A stretch of DNA of 64,000 nt from Pseudomonas sp. MM211 (lineage in GTDB: Bacteria > Pseudomonadota > Gammaproteobacteria > Pseudomonadales > Pseudomonadaceae): positions 496,001 through 560,000 of the forward strand of contig NZ_CP081942.1 of assembly GCF_020386635.1 (NCBI RefSeq). The letters are read 5' to 3'. The notes beneath the pieces are model-generated. The model made no database searches, was not told the origin of the DNA, and saw only the letters and a program-made list of their open reading frames with translations. Positions 10,997-21,530 of this stretch are shown piece after piece. How positions within the stretch are numbered: position 1 is the first letter of the stretch; the number at the start of each line of letters is the position of its first letter. A program made the translations under genes and the position numbers.

Positions 10997-11218
10997 TTCG
11001 CCATTTCCCTCTTGATTCGGGCGGCACAAGCCTTCAGTGAAGCGGATGGAAGGCCGAACGCGGCAACAGGCCGGTCAGCTCCAGGAACGGGCATCGAGAC
11101 GATCAGTGAATTGATTGCACGAAGCCCCCACGCCAGCGGCGCGGAAAGGGGCAAGGTCAAAAGCCTTGAAAGACAGAACGTAACGCTCAGTTCGTGCCGC
11201 ATGATTCCCACAGGCGTA

Positions 11219-11243
11219 AAAAAGCCGGGATTTTCCCGGCTGC
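11219..11243 (-). terminator. Rho-independent terminator after hflC
   Basis: On the minus strand, GCCGGGA and TCCCGGC arms with a short A-rich loop are followed by TTTTTT. It lies about 100 nt after hflC and ends the hfq–hflX–hflK–hflC direction of transcription. Confidence 0.8.
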
Positions 11244-11256
11244 CGCATCATACCAC

Positions 11257-11320
11257 GGCTGAGGCCACAGGCCACAAGCTTCAGGCTACAAGCGGTCACC
11301 CGCCATACCGTCGCCTGCTG
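11257..11320. repeat. Short imperfect direct repeats in the hflC–hisZ gap
   Basis: The segment contains successive variants of GGCCACA, CACAAGC and CTACAAGC units, of a kind often seen between Pseudomonas genes. The 346-nt gap 10997–11342 otherwise holds only the hflC terminator and no convincing gene. Confidence 0.35.
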
Positions 11321-11342
11321 CTTGCCGTCTGTGGCCGCCTTT

Positions 11343-12215
11343 TCAGGGCCGCGATTTTTCCAGGTAACGGAAGAATTCGCTGCTCGGATCCAACACCAGC
11401 ACATCACGCTTGTCGGAGAAGCTCTCACGATAGGCGTTCATACTGCGGTAGAAGGAATAGAACTCCTGATCCTGACCGTAGGCTTTGGAGTAGATAGCAG
11501 CGGCTTGGGCATCACCCTCACCACGCAGCTCCTCGGCCTGCCGATAGGCTTCAGCGAGCAGTACACGCTGCTGACGATCAGCGTCGGCGCGAATACCTTC
11601 AGCCAGTTCCTTACCCTTGGCGCGATGCTCGCGAGCCTCACGCTCACGCTCCGAACTCATACGATCGAATACGCTGCGGTTGACTTCCTTGGGCAGGTCG
11701 ATGGCCTTGACGCGAACGTCCACCACCTCGATACCCAGCTCACGCTGCGCCGCACGATTGAGCGATGCAGTCACGTCAGCCATCAACGCATCACGCTCGC
11801 CAGATACCGACTCATGCAGGGTGCGCTTACCGAACTGGTCACGCAGCGATGCTTCGAGACGACGCGACAGACGCTCATCCGCGATCTGCTTCATACCCGA
11901 TGTTGCGGTGTAGTAACGCTCGGCATCCAGCACACGCCACTTGGCGTAGGCATCGACCATCAACGCTTTCTTCTCAAGTGTCAGGAAGCGCGAATTGACG
12001 GTATCGAGCGTCAGCAGACGAGCATCGAACTTGCGTACCTGGTTGACGTAAGGAATTTTGACGTGCAGACCAGGCTGCACATCCGGCTCGACAATACGAC
12101 CGAACTGCAACAGCACCGCACGCTCGGTTTGCGCCACGATGTAGAAGCTGCTCCAGGCGATCAGCGCCAGCACAACCCCTACGATCAGGGTCACCAGTGA
12201 TTTATTGCTCATCAA
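11343..12215 (-). CDS. hflC: FtsH protease modulator HflC
   Basis: 290 residues, near the usual size. A single N-terminal membrane helix (VTLIVGVVLALIAWSSFYIV, residues 8–27) is followed by an SPFH/band 7 domain (AVLLQFGRIVEPDVQPGLHV) and a long helical region (EREREAREHRAKGKELAEGI) that forms the cage of the HflKC complex around FtsH. It shares an ATGA overlap with hflK upstream, so the two subunits are translationally coupled. Confidence 0.97.
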   Translation of the reverse strand: MMSNKSLVTLIVGVVLALIAWSSFYIVAQTERAVLLQFGRIVEPDVQPGLHVKIPYVNQVRKFDARLLTLDTVNSRFLTLEKKALMVDAYAKWRVLDAERYYTATSGMKQIADERLSRRLEASLRDQFGKRTLHESVSGERDALMADVTASLNRAAQRELGIEVVDVRVKAIDLPKEVNRSVFDRMSSEREREAREHRAKGKELAEGIRADADRQQRVLLAEAYRQAEELRGEGDAQAAAIYSKAYGQDQEFYSFYRSMNAYRESFSDKRDVLVLDPSSEFFRYLEKSRP

Positions 12216-13399
12216 CGGCCCTCCCTTGTACGTGGGTCGCTCGGCCCTACATTGTTACCTACGCGCGCGCCAAGATCTGCCGCACCCGCGCCGGAGACGC
12301 TATTGGACGTGCTGCTGCCACCACGACTGTCGATCATCTTGTCCAGCGGCAGGTAAAGCAGGTTGTTCTGCCCCTTGTCGCCAGTCACCATCACCTTACT
12401 GGTGTTACTCATCATCTGCTGCATGGTGTCCAGGTACAGACGCTCACGAGTTACCTCTGGAGCCTTGCGGTACTCAGCGACCAGCGCAGTGAAACGATCC
12501 GCCTCACCCTGAGCGCGCGAGACCACCTCATCACGGTAACCACTGGCATCCTCGATCAAACGCTGCGCTTGACCGCGAGCTTCCGGCACCACGCCATTGG
12601 CGTAGGTTTCAGCCTGATTTTTCTCACGCTGCTCGTCTTCACGGGCACGAATCACGTCATCGAAGGCTTCCTGCACTTCACGCGGCGCCGCGGCGCTCTG
12701 CAGGTTCACCTGAGTCACGGTGATACCGGTGCGGTAAGTATCGAGGAAACGCTGCAGACGCTCACGCACGTCACCGGCCATTTGCTCACGGCCTTCGGTC
12801 AGCACCTGATCCATCTCGGTGGAACCCACCACGTGGCGCACGGCACTGTCGGTCGCGTGCTGCAGGCTGGTTTCCGGCATGTCGACGTTCAGTACGAAGT
12901 CCTGCAGATTGCTGATCTTGTACTGCACAGTCAGCGGCACTTCGATGATGTTTTCGTCTTCGGTCAGCATCTGCCCTTGCTTGCTGTAGGCACGCTCACG
13001 GGTGACGTTTTCCTGGAACTTGCGATCGATCGGCGGGAAATAGATGTTCAGACCCGGGCCAACCGTCTCGTGGTATTTACCGAAACGCAGCACGACGGCC
13101 TGTTCCTGCTCATCGACCACATAGATAGCGTTGTACAGCCAAAAGGCGCCCACGACGGCCAGCGCAACGAACAGCAGGCCGAAACCGCCACCCTTGCCTC
13201 TGGAACCATTGTTGTCACTGCCGCGTTTCTTGCCGCCACCGAACAAACCATTGAGTTTGTCCTGCAGCTTGCGGAAGGCTTCGTCAAGATCCGGTGGTCC
13301 CTTGCGGTCACCGCCGCCACCGCCGCCGTTACCACGACGACCGCCGCCACCCCAGGGATCCTGATTGTTCGAATTGCCACCCGGCTCATTCCAAGCCAT
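12212..13399 (-). CDS. hflK: FtsH protease modulator HflK
   Basis: 395 residues from the ATG at 13399, chosen because GGAGAG lies at proper spacing; an upstream in-frame start at 13411 would put the ribosome site inside the gene. The N-terminus is Gly/Asn-rich (DPWGGGGRRGNGGGGGG), then a membrane helix (about residues 75–97), the SPFH domain (QAVVLRFGKYHETVGPGLNI), and an Ala/Glu/Arg-rich helix. The C-terminal tail is Ser/Gly-rich. With HflC it forms the large periplasmic-facing assembly that regulates FtsH. hflC overlaps its stop codon. Confidence 0.97.
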   Translation of the reverse strand: MAWNEPGGNSNNQDPWGGGGRRGNGGGGGGDRKGPPDLDEAFRKLQDKLNGLFGGGKKRGSDNNGSRGKGGGFGLLFVALAVVGAFWLYNAIYVVDEQEQAVVLRFGKYHETVGPGLNIYFPPIDRKFQENVTRERAYSKQGQMLTEDENIIEVPLTVQYKISNLQDFVLNVDMPETSLQHATDSAVRHVVGSTEMDQVLTEGREQMAGDVRERLQRFLDTYRTGITVTQVNLQSAAAPREVQEAFDDVIRAREDEQREKNQAETYANGVVPEARGQAQRLIEDASGYRDEVVSRAQGEADRFTALVAEYRKAPEVTRERLYLDTMQQMMSNTSKVMVTGDKGQNNLLYLPLDKMIDSRGGSSTSNSVSGAGAADLGARVGNNVGPSDPRTREGR

Positions 13400-13497
13400 A
13401 GCGCTCTCCATACTAATAAAGCAAAGACGCGCCAGACGGCGCGCCCGCCAATGCTACAGAATGCCCGCTTCCAGCGGCAAAATCACCGCCGCAGGCT

Positions 13498-14799
13498 TTA
13501 TTGCAAAGTGTGTTGCTCGATGAATTCTAGCGGCTGCAGACCTTCGCGGCTGACCAATCGGTTCAATTCGACTCGCGGAATGCGCACCTGCAAGAGACTG
13601 CTACCATCATCGGCATAGGATTCCTGCTGCACCACTCCGAGCTCGAAGAACTGCGCCCGCAGGCGCGCCAGTTGCTGAGGCAGTTGCAAGGTAGCCACGA
13701 ACAGATCATCACTCAGCAGCTCAGCTACAGCCTGCTTGAGCAGCGATAGACCGCGACCGTCACGGGCTGACAACCAGACGCGCTCAGGTCGACCATCCGC
13801 ATTACGCTGAATCTGCGGCTCGACACCTTCCAGTAGATCGAGCTTGTTGTAAACCTCGAGCACCGGCAGGTTCTGGGCACCGATTTCCCCCAGCACCGCC
13901 AACACCTGTTCGATCTGCGCGGTACGCTCAGGCTCGTGAGCATCAATCACGTGCAGCAGCAGATCCGAGTTGCTCGACTCCTCAAGCGTGGCCCGGAAGG
14001 CTTCGACCAGTTTATGTGGCAGGTGACGAATGAAACCCACGGTATCAGCCAGCACCACCGGCCCAAGATCGTCGAGCTGCAAACGACGCAGAGTCGGATC
14101 GAGGGTGGCGAACAGTTGATCAGCGGCGTAAACATCCGACTCGGTCAGCGCGTTGAACAACGTGGACTTGCCGGCGTTGGTATAACCGACCAGAGAAACG
14201 GAGGGGATATCGGCGCGCTTGCGCCCACGACGTGCCTGCTCGCGCTGACTACGCACCTTCTCCAGCTTCTGCTTGATCTGGCGAATGCGCACGCGCAGCA
14301 GGCGTCGATCAGTTTCAAGCTGGGTTTCACCTGCACCACGCAGACCGATACCACCTTTCTGCCGCTCAAGGTGAGTCCAGCCACGTACCAGACGCGTACT
14401 CATGTGGTCGAGCTGAGCCAGCTCGACCTGCAACTTACCTTCGTGAGTACGTGCGCGCTGGGCGAAAATATCGAGAATCAGTCCGGTACGATCAAGCACG
14501 CGACACTCGAAAACACGCTCGAGGTTACGCTCCTGACTGGGCGTAAGGACATGATTGAAGATGACCAGGTCGGCCTCGTGTGCCTTTACCTGATCACGCA
14601 GCTCTTCCACCTTGCCGCTGCCAATGAGGAACTTCGCAGTGGGCCGACTATTCGGCACACTGAAAAAAGCCACTGCATCGGCACCAGCGGAAAGTGCCAG
14701 CTCTTGAAACTCCTGGGGATCCTCGCTCGCCTCGGTGTTTTGGCTATCCAGATGAACCAGGATGGCCCGTTCACCCCCTTCATGGCGCTCGAAGAACAA
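13498..14799 (-). CDS. hflX: Ribosome-dissociating GTPase HflX
   Basis: 433 residues starting at a TTG (14799) with GGGGG six bases upstream; the N-terminus FFERHEGGERAILVHLDSQ matches HflX. The N-terminal HflX domain carries the glycine-rich KGGIGLRGAGETQLETDRR element, followed by a coiled region and the G domain with G1 VGYTNAGKSTLFNAL, G3 DTVGFI and G4 YNKLDL. HflX binds 50S and splits stalled ribosomes, notably under heat stress. It lies 14 nt after hfq. Confidence 0.97.
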   Translation of the reverse strand: MFFERHEGGERAILVHLDSQNTEASEDPQEFQELALSAGADAVAFFSVPNSRPTAKFLIGSGKVEELRDQVKAHEADLVIFNHVLTPSQERNLERVFECRVLDRTGLILDIFAQRARTHEGKLQVELAQLDHMSTRLVRGWTHLERQKGGIGLRGAGETQLETDRRLLRVRIRQIKQKLEKVRSQREQARRGRKRADIPSVSLVGYTNAGKSTLFNALTESDVYAADQLFATLDPTLRRLQLDDLGPVVLADTVGFIRHLPHKLVEAFRATLEESSNSDLLLHVIDAHEPERTAQIEQVLAVLGEIGAQNLPVLEVYNKLDLLEGVEPQIQRNADGRPERVWLSARDGRGLSLLKQAVAELLSDDLFVATLQLPQQLARLRAQFFELGVVQQESYADDGSSLLQVRIPRVELNRLVSREGLQPLEFIEQHTLQ

Positions 14800-14813
14800 T
14801 GCAGCCCCCTGGA

Positions 14814-15086
<273 letters not shown>

Positions 15087-15183
15087 TTAATGGATCAATA
15101 ATTAAATAGGTTTTGAACATTTGATTAAGCAACGAACAGCTTTGGCACGCCACCCTCAAGGATAGACGGCCCGCGGCAAGGTC

Positions 15184-16140
15184 TCAGCTCAATATGGAGA
15201 CCGTCGCCAAGTATTTCAAGGCACGTGGCAGATTGTCGCAATCGAGACTATCAAGCCAGTGCAAATTCTCCCAGCTACGCAACCACGTGAACTGCCGTTT
15301 AGCCAATTGGCGGGTGGCAATGACACCCTGTTCACGCATCAGCGGCGCACTCAGGCGGCCCTCCAGATGTTCCCATACTTGCCGGTAGCCCACCGCCCTT
15401 ATCGACGGCAGCTCAGCGTGCAGGTCTCCACGTTGATGCAGGCGTTCGACCTCAGCAACAAAGCCCTGTTCCAGCATCAGATCAAATCGTTGTGCGATGC
15501 GCTCGTGAAGCATCTGCCGTTGGGCGGGCGCGATGGCCAGTTGCGCCACAGTATAGGGGAAACGCGCCTCTCCTGAGCTGGCTTCATTCTGCCGCCGACG
15601 CAACTCGGTCATGGTCATGCCGCTGACCTGGAAGACTTCCAGGGCACGCACCAATCGCTGAGGGTCGTTAGGGTGAATACGCGCCGCTGACTGCGGATCC
15701 ACAGCTCGCAACGCCTCATGTAACGCACCCCAACCTTCGCGCTGCCCACGCGCATCGAGCTCGCCCCGTACCTCGGCATTGGCTGCTGGCATATCGGCCA
15801 GGCCATCAAACAAGGCTTTGAAGTAGAGCATGGTGCCGCCCACCAGCAGCGGAATACGCCCGCGCGCGGTGATCTCGGCCATGACAGCCAGCGCATCGCA
15901 GCGAAATTCAGCTGCCGAATAAGCGTCAGCGGGGTCGCGGATGTCGACCAAGTGATGAGGAAACGCCTCAAGAGTGGCCTTGTCCGGCTTGGCCGTGCCG
16001 ATATCCATCCCTCGATAGACCAGCGCGGAGTCCACGCTGACCAGCTCGCAGGGCAAAACCTGAGCCAATGCCAAGGCCAGATCGGTCTTGCCGGCAGCGG
16101 TCGGGCCCATCAAGAAGATCGCAGGTGGAAGGAAGGACAT
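15184..16140 (-). CDS. miaA: tRNA dimethylallyltransferase MiaA
   Basis: 318 residues from the ATG at 16140 ([19 protein letters not shown]); a TTG two codons upstream is a possible alternative. The P-loop GPTAAGKTD, the [16 protein letters not shown] segment, [12 protein letters not shown] and [10 protein letters not shown] are typical. The enzyme adds a dimethylallyl group to A37 of tRNAs reading UNN codons. It follows mutL closely and precedes hfq, the same order as in E. coli. Confidence 0.97.
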   Translation of the reverse strand: MSFLPPAIFLMGPTAAGKTDLALALAQVLPCELVSVDSALVYRGMDIGTAKPDKATLEAFPHHLVDIRDPADAYSAAEFRCDALAVMAEITARGRIPLLVGGTMLYFKALFDGLADMPAANAEVRGELDARGQREGWGALHEALRAVDPQSAARIHPNDPQRLVRALEVFQVSGMTMTELRRRQNEASSGEARFPYTVAQLAIAPAQRQMLHERIAQRFDLMLEQGFVAEVERLHQRGDLHAELPSIRAVGYRQVWEHLEGRLSAPLMREQGVIATRQLAKRQFTWLRSWENLHWLDSLDCDNLPRALKYLATVSILS

Positions 16141-16210
16141 CGGCAAGACTCGAATGAACGGCGGCGCATTTTCAGGGCATGGATTGCCGCTCGCAAGCGC
16201 GGCGCGCGGG

Positions 16211-18085
16211 TTACTGGCCGCGCATGAACAATTTGTCCAGCTGATCCATGCTCATCTGCGTCCAGGTCGGCCGGCCGTGGTTGCATTGACCACTGCGCTC
16301 GGTCTGCTCCATGTCGCGCAACAAGCCATTCATCTCCGGCAGGGTGAGACGGCGATTGGCGCGCACCGCGCCATGACAGGCCATGGTGCCCAGCAGTTCG
16401 TTGAGGTGAGCCTGGATACGATCGCTGGTACCGTATTCGAGCAGATCGGAAAGCACATCACTGACCAGACGTGTCGCCTCGGCTTGCTTGAGCAGCGCCG
16501 GGATCTGCCGGATCGCCAGGGTTTCCGGGCCCAGGCGCTGCAGCTCGAAGCCCAGTTTCTGGAACCACTGGCCATGCTCTTCGGCACAATCCGCCTCGCG
16601 CTGGCTCACCGCGATGGATTCCGGCACCAGCAATGGCTGGCCGCGCAGCCCCTCGCTAGCCATCGCTACCTTGAGACGCTCGTACATGATGCGTTCATGG
16701 GCGGCGTGCATATCCACGACCACCAGGCCATGAGCGCTTTCGGCAAGAATGTAGATACCCTTGAGCTGAGCGATGGCATAGCCCAGCGGCGGAATATCGC
16801 CCTGTGCTTCCGGCAATGAGACAGGCGCACTGCCTGCCGGCATCGGCGCAAAGAACTCCCGATACACACCTTGAGCTTCCGCCGCAGGTAGCGACGACTC
16901 GCTGCGCTGCCCCTGATAGCCGGCGCCCGGCGAACGCCAGACGGACTCCGCAGGCCGCTCCAGCACGCTGGCAGCCAGACCCATCTCACCCTGCGGGCCG
17001 AACTCGCCAGCCGCCTGACCGGTAGGGCGCAGCATGGTTTCGACGGCGGCCGGTGTGGCCAACTGATCCTCAGGCCGCACTTCGCCAAGCGCCCGATGCA
17101 GGGTGCCGTAGAGGAAGTCATGCACCGTGCGCCCCTCACGGAAGCGTACTTCGTGCTTGGTCGGATGCACGTTCACATCCACCGCTGTCGGATCGATCTC
17201 CAGAAACAGCACGAAGGTCGGGTGACGACCGTTGAACAGCACGTCGCGGTATGCCTGACGCACTGCATGGGCGACCAGCTTGTCGCGCACCATGCGACCG
17301 TTGACATAGAAGTACTGCAGATCCGCCTGACTACGAGAGAACGTCGGCAAGCCGACCCAACCCCACAGGTGCAGGCCGTTGCGTTCGATGTCGATGGGCA
17401 GCGCCTGCTCCAGAAAGCCAGAGCTGCAGACCGCAGCCACACGCCGGGCGCGACTGGCGTCGTCGTTGGCTTCGTGCAGCGAGAGAATGTTTTTGCCGTT
17501 GTGGCGCAGGTGAAAGGCCACGTCGAAACGGGCCAGCGCCAGCCGCTTGATCACTTCCTGCAAGTGATCGAACTCGGTCTTCTCGGCCTTCAGGAATTTG
17601 CGGCGCGCCGGGGTGTTGAAGAACAGGTCACGCACTTCCACCGAGGTGCCGACCGGGTGCGCGGCGGGCTGAACGCGCGGCTGCATGTCGCGGCCTTCGG
17701 TCTCCACCTGCCAGGCCTGATCGGCATCGGCTGTGCGCGAGGTGAGGGTCAACCGTGCGACCGAGCTGATCGATGCCAGGGCCTCACCGCGAAAGCCCAT
17801 GCTCATGACCTGCTCAAGATCCTCCAACTCGCGAATCTTGCTGGTGGCGTGACGAGCCAGGGCCAAAGGCAGGTCATCGGCGGCGATGCCGCGACCGTCA
17901 TCACGCACCCGCAGCAGCTTGACGCCACCCTGTTCGACATCTACTTCGATCCGCCTGGCACCAGAGTCCAGGCTGTTCTCCAGCAGCTCCTTGATCACCG
18001 AGGCAGGGCGTTCGACCACCTCACCGGCGGCGATCTGGTTCGCCAGCCGCGGGCTCAGCAGCTGGATGCGCATCGCTTCACTCAT
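16211..18085 (-). CDS. mutL: DNA mismatch repair protein MutL
   Basis: 624 residues. The GHKL ATPase N-terminus shows [26 protein letters not shown] and [17 protein letters not shown]. The C-terminal endonuclease motif reads [12 protein letters not shown] (near residue 480), matching the DxHAxxExxxxE pattern, so it should nick DNA like other MutL proteins of bacteria without MutH. A flexible linker rich in Ala/Gly/Pro/Glu spans roughly residues 340–440. Its ATG overlaps the amiB stop codon. Confidence 0.98.
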   Translation of the reverse strand: MSEAMRIQLLSPRLANQIAAGEVVERPASVIKELLENSLDSGARRIEVDVEQGGVKLLRVRDDGRGIAADDLPLALARHATSKIRELEDLEQVMSMGFRGEALASISSVARLTLTSRTADADQAWQVETEGRDMQPRVQPAAHPVGTSVEVRDLFFNTPARRKFLKAEKTEFDHLQEVIKRLALARFDVAFHLRHNGKNILSLHEANDDASRARRVAAVCSSGFLEQALPIDIERNGLHLWGWVGLPTFSRSQADLQYFYVNGRMVRDKLVAHAVRQAYRDVLFNGRHPTFVLFLEIDPTAVDVNVHPTKHEVRFREGRTVHDFLYGTLHRALGEVRPEDQLATPAAVETMLRPTGQAAGEFGPQGEMGLAASVLERPAESVWRSPGAGYQGQRSESSLPAAEAQGVYREFFAPMPAGSAPVSLPEAQGDIPPLGYAIAQLKGIYILAESAHGLVVVDMHAAHERIMYERLKVAMASEGLRGQPLLVPESIAVSQREADCAEEHGQWFQKLGFELQRLGPETLAIRQIPALLKQAEATRLVSDVLSDLLEYGTSDRIQAHLNELLGTMACHGAVRANRRLTLPEMNGLLRDMEQTERSGQCNHGRPTWTQMSMDQLDKLFMRGQ

Positions 18086-19521
18086 GGCTGGGCAGCCAGT
18101 GAAGTAGCGGGGATCTGTAACGTCTGGCCGACCTTGATCACGTCGCTTTTCAGCGAGTTCGCGCTGCGCAGCGTGGACAGGCTGATCTGGTAACGCTGAG
18201 CGATCAACGCCAGGCTCTCGCCGGAAGTAACCACATGTTCGCGCGGCCCCTGGGCGATCTTGCCGTTGTCACGCAGCCAGGCGATGTAGGTACCAGGCGG
18301 CGGATTTTGCTCGAAGAACTGCTTGGCGCCCGTAACGATTGAGCGCGACAGCGTGCGCTGATGCGAGGCCGTAAATAGTTTGCGTGCTTCGTTCGGGTTG
18401 GAGATGAATCCGGTCTCCACCAGGATCGAGGGGATGTCCGGAGACTTCAGCACCATGAAGCCCGCCTGCTCAACTCGCCGCTTGTGCAGCGGGGTGATCT
18501 GCCCCATTTGCCCCAAGACCTTCTGCCCGACGTTCAAGCTGGACGACAGCGAGGCCGTCATCGACAGATCGAGTAGCACACTGGCCAGCATCCGATCCTT
18601 GTCCTCGAGGCTGACGTTGCCGGCACCACCGATCAGGTCAGACTGATTTTCCGAATCGGCCAGCCAACGCGCGGTTTCCGAAGTAGCGCCGCGATCCGAC
18701 AAGGCATACACCGACGCGCCGAAAGCTGCAGCGCGAGGTGCGGCATCCGCGTGAATGGAAACGAACAGGTCGGCGCCCTTCTTGCGGGCGATCTCGGTGC
18801 GTTTACGCAGCGGGATGAAATAGTCGCCAGTACGTACCAACTCGCCACGGAAGCCTTTCTCGGCATTGATCTGACGCTGCAGCTCCTTGGCGATGGCCAG
18901 GGTCACGTTTTTCTCGAACTGGCCCTTGGTCGGGCCCAGAGCACCCGGATCTTCGCCGCCATGGCCAGCATCGATGGCGATCACGATATCGCGCTTGCCA
19001 CCGGGCACAGGCACCAGCTTGGGCGGCGCCTGGGTCGGCGTGACCGGCACGGGCGCACTGGCGGTAGTCGTCGAGGGCAGGTTCGGGGCAGCATCAGACG
19101 GCTGATCGAACAGATCGACGACCAAGCGGTTCCCGTATTGCTGATTCGGCGCCAGGGTGAAACTCTTCGGAGTGACCTGGGATGAGAGGTCGATGACCAC
19201 CCGAAGGTCATCGGCAGTGCGCTGCGCCGAGCGCACGGCGGTAATGGGCGTGTTGCTCAGCGCGAGATTGTCCAGCGGAGTCACCAGCTTGGCGCCACTG
19301 ATATCGATAACGATGCGATCCGGCGCCGTCAGGGTAAACACACTGTGCTGCACCGGCCCGGAAAGGTCGAAAACCAGGCGCGTGTTGTCCGGCGCACGCC
19401 AGAGGCGAACGCTGCGCACATCCGACGCGGCCCACACGTCGGCAGCCATGACCGCCAACATCAGCCCGACCGCGATCAATCGCGCGCCTATGCGCATACC
19501 CGCCCCCACTTTCTTGTTCAT
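18082..19521 (-). CDS. amiB: N-acetylmuramoyl-L-alanine amidase (AmiB type)
   Basis: 479 residues from the ATG at 19521, chosen because it overlaps the tsaE stop codon (ATGA); a further ATG at 19497 is also possible. After a signal peptide ([20 protein letters not shown]) come an AMIN domain (about 35–140), an Amidase_3 catalytic domain with zinc-binding [15 protein letters not shown] and a later [11 protein letters not shown], and a C-terminal LysM domain ([19 protein letters not shown]). It cleaves the stem peptide from peptidoglycan at the septum. Confidence 0.96.
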   Translation of the reverse strand: MNKKVGAGMRIGARLIAVGLMLAVMAADVWAASDVRSVRLWRAPDNTRLVFDLSGPVQHSVFTLTAPDRIVIDISGAKLVTPLDNLALSNTPITAVRSAQRTADDLRVVIDLSSQVTPKSFTLAPNQQYGNRLVVDLFDQPSDAAPNLPSTTTASAPVPVTPTQAPPKLVPVPGGKRDIVIAIDAGHGGEDPGALGPTKGQFEKNVTLAIAKELQRQINAEKGFRGELVRTGDYFIPLRKRTEIARKKGADLFVSIHADAAPRAAAFGASVYALSDRGATSETARWLADSENQSDLIGGAGNVSLEDKDRMLASVLLDLSMTASLSSSLNVGQKVLGQMGQITPLHKRRVEQAGFMVLKSPDIPSILVETGFISNPNEARKLFTASHQRTLSRSIVTGAKQFFEQNPPPGTYIAWLRDNGKIAQGPREHVVTSGESLALIAQRYQISLSTLRSANSLKSDVIKVGQTLQIPATSLAAQP

Positions 19522-19985
19522 GCTCTGGCAGCCAACGCGGCACACCAGCTATCACCCTTCGCACCATGGCTGCGAAGTAGCAGCGACCGGCCACCCGCTC
19601 GCGGGGTAATGGTAATGTCCATGTCAGCCTTTGGCAAAACGCCAACGCCGCGTTGCGGCCACTCGATCAGGCACAGGGCATCGCCTTCGAAGTAATCGCG
19701 AATACCCAGGAACTCCAATTCCTCCGGATCGACAAGCCGATACAGGTCGAAATGGAAAGCACGGATCGAGCCGATTTCGTATGGTTCGACCAGCGTGAAG
19801 GTCGGGCTCTTGACCGCGCCCTTGTGCCCCAGGCCTTGCAGCATGCCGCGCGAGAGCGTGGTCTTGCCCGCGCCGAGGTCGCCTTCGAGGTAAATGACCC
19901 CACGCCCTTCGGTGATATTGGCGATACGCGCGCCGAGCGCCAGCATGGCGTCCTCATCGGCGGCGAACAGTTCTATTTCCGACAA
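19518..19985 (-). CDS. tsaE: tRNA threonylcarbamoyladenosine synthesis ATPase TsaE
   Basis: 155 residues from a TTG at 19985 (SEIELFAADEDAMLALGAR); AGGAG lies 8 nt upstream, and the longer open frame beyond has no ribosome site and would overlap nnr further. The P-loop EGDLGAGKTTLSRGML, the switch SPTFTLVEPYE and HFDLYRLVDPEELEFLG are conserved. TsaE works with TsaB and TsaD to form t6A37 in ANN-decoding tRNAs. The start overlaps the end of nnr by 13 nt and the stop overlaps amiB. Confidence 0.95.
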   Translation of the reverse strand: MSEIELFAADEDAMLALGARIANITEGRGVIYLEGDLGAGKTTLSRGMLQGLGHKGAVKSPTFTLVEPYEIGSIRAFHFDLYRLVDPEELEFLGIRDYFEGDALCLIEWPQRGVGVLPKADMDITITPRAGGRSLLLRSHGAKGDSWCAALAARA

Positions 19986-21472
19986 GCGGCTCGCTCCTGT
20001 AACAAATGGCGGATAGCGTCGCACAGATCGCTCGCCGCCAGACCATTTCCTTTTCCTGCCAGGTACTCACCCGCCCCAGCATGCAGCCAGACGCCCAGGC
20101 TTGCGGCCTGCCATGGCGTGCAACCCTGAGCGATCAGCGCGCCGATCAGCCCGGCCAGCACATCCCCCAGGCCGGCACCAGCCATCACCGGGTCGCCACT
20201 GTCGCAGACCAGCAGGTGCCCCGCTGGGTCGGCGATCAGCGTGCCGGCGCCTTTCAATACGCAGACCACTTGATAGCGCTGGGCCAGAGCCCTGGCTGCG
20301 GCGGGTCGATCGGCCTGCAACGCCTGGTTCGAGATCCCGAGCAGGCGGGCCGCTTCGCCAGGGTGCGGGGTAATCACGCTACCAGGGGCAATGCTCACGG
20401 CACCTGCGGCGAGCAGATTGAGCGCATCGGCGTCCCATACCTGAGCAGCTGGTGACGCGGCTGCAGCCGAAATCAAGCTGCGAGCCCAGGCATTCTGGCC
20501 GAGACCTGGCCCGACCACCCACACGGTGATTTTGCCGCCAAGCCCGTGCAACTGGTTGGCCGAGGCGACCGCCAGACTCATCACTTCCGGCAGTCGAGCC
20601 TGCGCAGCACCGAGATGCTCGCCGCGGGTCGCCAGGGAGACCATACCGGCACCGCTGCGCAGGGCACTCTGCGCCGACAGCAACGCGGCGCCACCGGTGC
20701 CGTGATCACCGCCGACCACCAGCACATGACCCAGCTGGCCCTTGTGAGCGGTTGGTGGCCGTGCGGGAAGGTGCGGCAGAACATCGCCGGCCAGACGCTG
20801 CGCCGCCCACGGCTGATTCGCGACAATCTGCGCGTCGGCCTGCAGGTCGTCGAACAGCAGACGGCCGACATGATCGAGCGCCTGGCCCAGAAACAGGCCG
20901 ACCTTCAGACCGATCAGGGTCACGGTGAGCTGGGCGGCGACCGCTACACCCAGCACCTGGCCAGTATCGGCGCAGAGACCCGAGGGGATATCCACCGCCA
21001 GCACCGGGTGACCACTGTGATTCATCCACTCGATGGCCGCAGCGTAGGGCTCGCGCACCGCACCTGCCAGGCCGGTGCCGAGCAGCGCATCGACCAGCAC
21101 ACCCTGCGCTTCGTGCCCTGACTCCCATGCAATCACCTCGACTCCGGCGGCCACGGCTTCATCGCGCGCCAGGGCTGCGTCACCCTGCAGGCGCTGCGGC
21201 TCTGCCACTGCCAGCACACGAACCTGCCACCCACCACGCAGTGCCAATGCTGCCAGCAGATAACCATCGCCGGCATTATTACCGTGCCCAGCTACGACAG
21301 TGACCGCACCGGCATCCGGCCAACTGCGGCGCAGGGCCCGCCAGATGGCGTGTGCAGCGCGCTGCATGAGCACCAATCCTGGCGTGCCGGCAGCGATCAG
21401 CGCAGCGTCCAGCGCCCGCACCTGGGCGGCACTGTAGAGTGCGATAGGAAGATCGTCTGATGAATGCCGCAT
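19973..21472 (-). CDS. nnr: Bifunctional NAD(P)H-hydrate epimerase/dehydratase
   Basis: 499 residues, a fusion of YjeF_N epimerase (about 1–215; GHGNNAGDGYLLAALAL and ALLGTGLAG) and a ribokinase-like ADP-dependent dehydratase (about 225–490; HKGQLGHVLVVGGDHGTGGA, TPHPGEAARLLG and GAGLGDVLAGLIGAL). It repairs NADH and NADPH damaged by hydration. It begins the nnr–tsaE–amiB–mutL–miaA chain of overlapping or adjacent genes and is divergent from queG, 58 nt away. Confidence 0.96.
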   Translation of the reverse strand: MRHSSDDLPIALYSAAQVRALDAALIAAGTPGLVLMQRAAHAIWRALRRSWPDAGAVTVVAGHGNNAGDGYLLAALALRGGWQVRVLAVAEPQRLQGDAALARDEAVAAGVEVIAWESGHEAQGVLVDALLGTGLAGAVREPYAAAIEWMNHSGHPVLAVDIPSGLCADTGQVLGVAVAAQLTVTLIGLKVGLFLGQALDHVGRLLFDDLQADAQIVANQPWAAQRLAGDVLPHLPARPPTAHKGQLGHVLVVGGDHGTGGAALLSAQSALRSGAGMVSLATRGEHLGAAQARLPEVMSLAVASANQLHGLGGKITVWVVGPGLGQNAWARSLISAAAASPAAQVWDADALNLLAAGAVSIAPGSVITPHPGEAARLLGISNQALQADRPAAARALAQRYQVVCVLKGAGTLIADPAGHLLVCDSGDPVMAGAGLGDVLAGLIGALIAQGCTPWQAASLGVWLHAGAGEYLAGKGNGLAASDLCDAIRHLLQERAACRK

Positions 21473-21530
21473 GCCTGTGCTCCGATGTCTGGCAGAATTA
21501 TACGTCGACTATCCCAGATTCCCGCCCAGC

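Noticed and set aside
10984..11202. Small minus-strand frame starting MRHELSVTFCL as a gene
   Set aside because: It overlaps the hisZ start, lacks the membrane helix expected of DUF2065, and begins after a terminator; kept only as a possible remnant.
12197..13618. A 473-codon plus-strand open frame
   Set aside because: It is antisense to hflK, which has clear SPFH features and proper translation signals.
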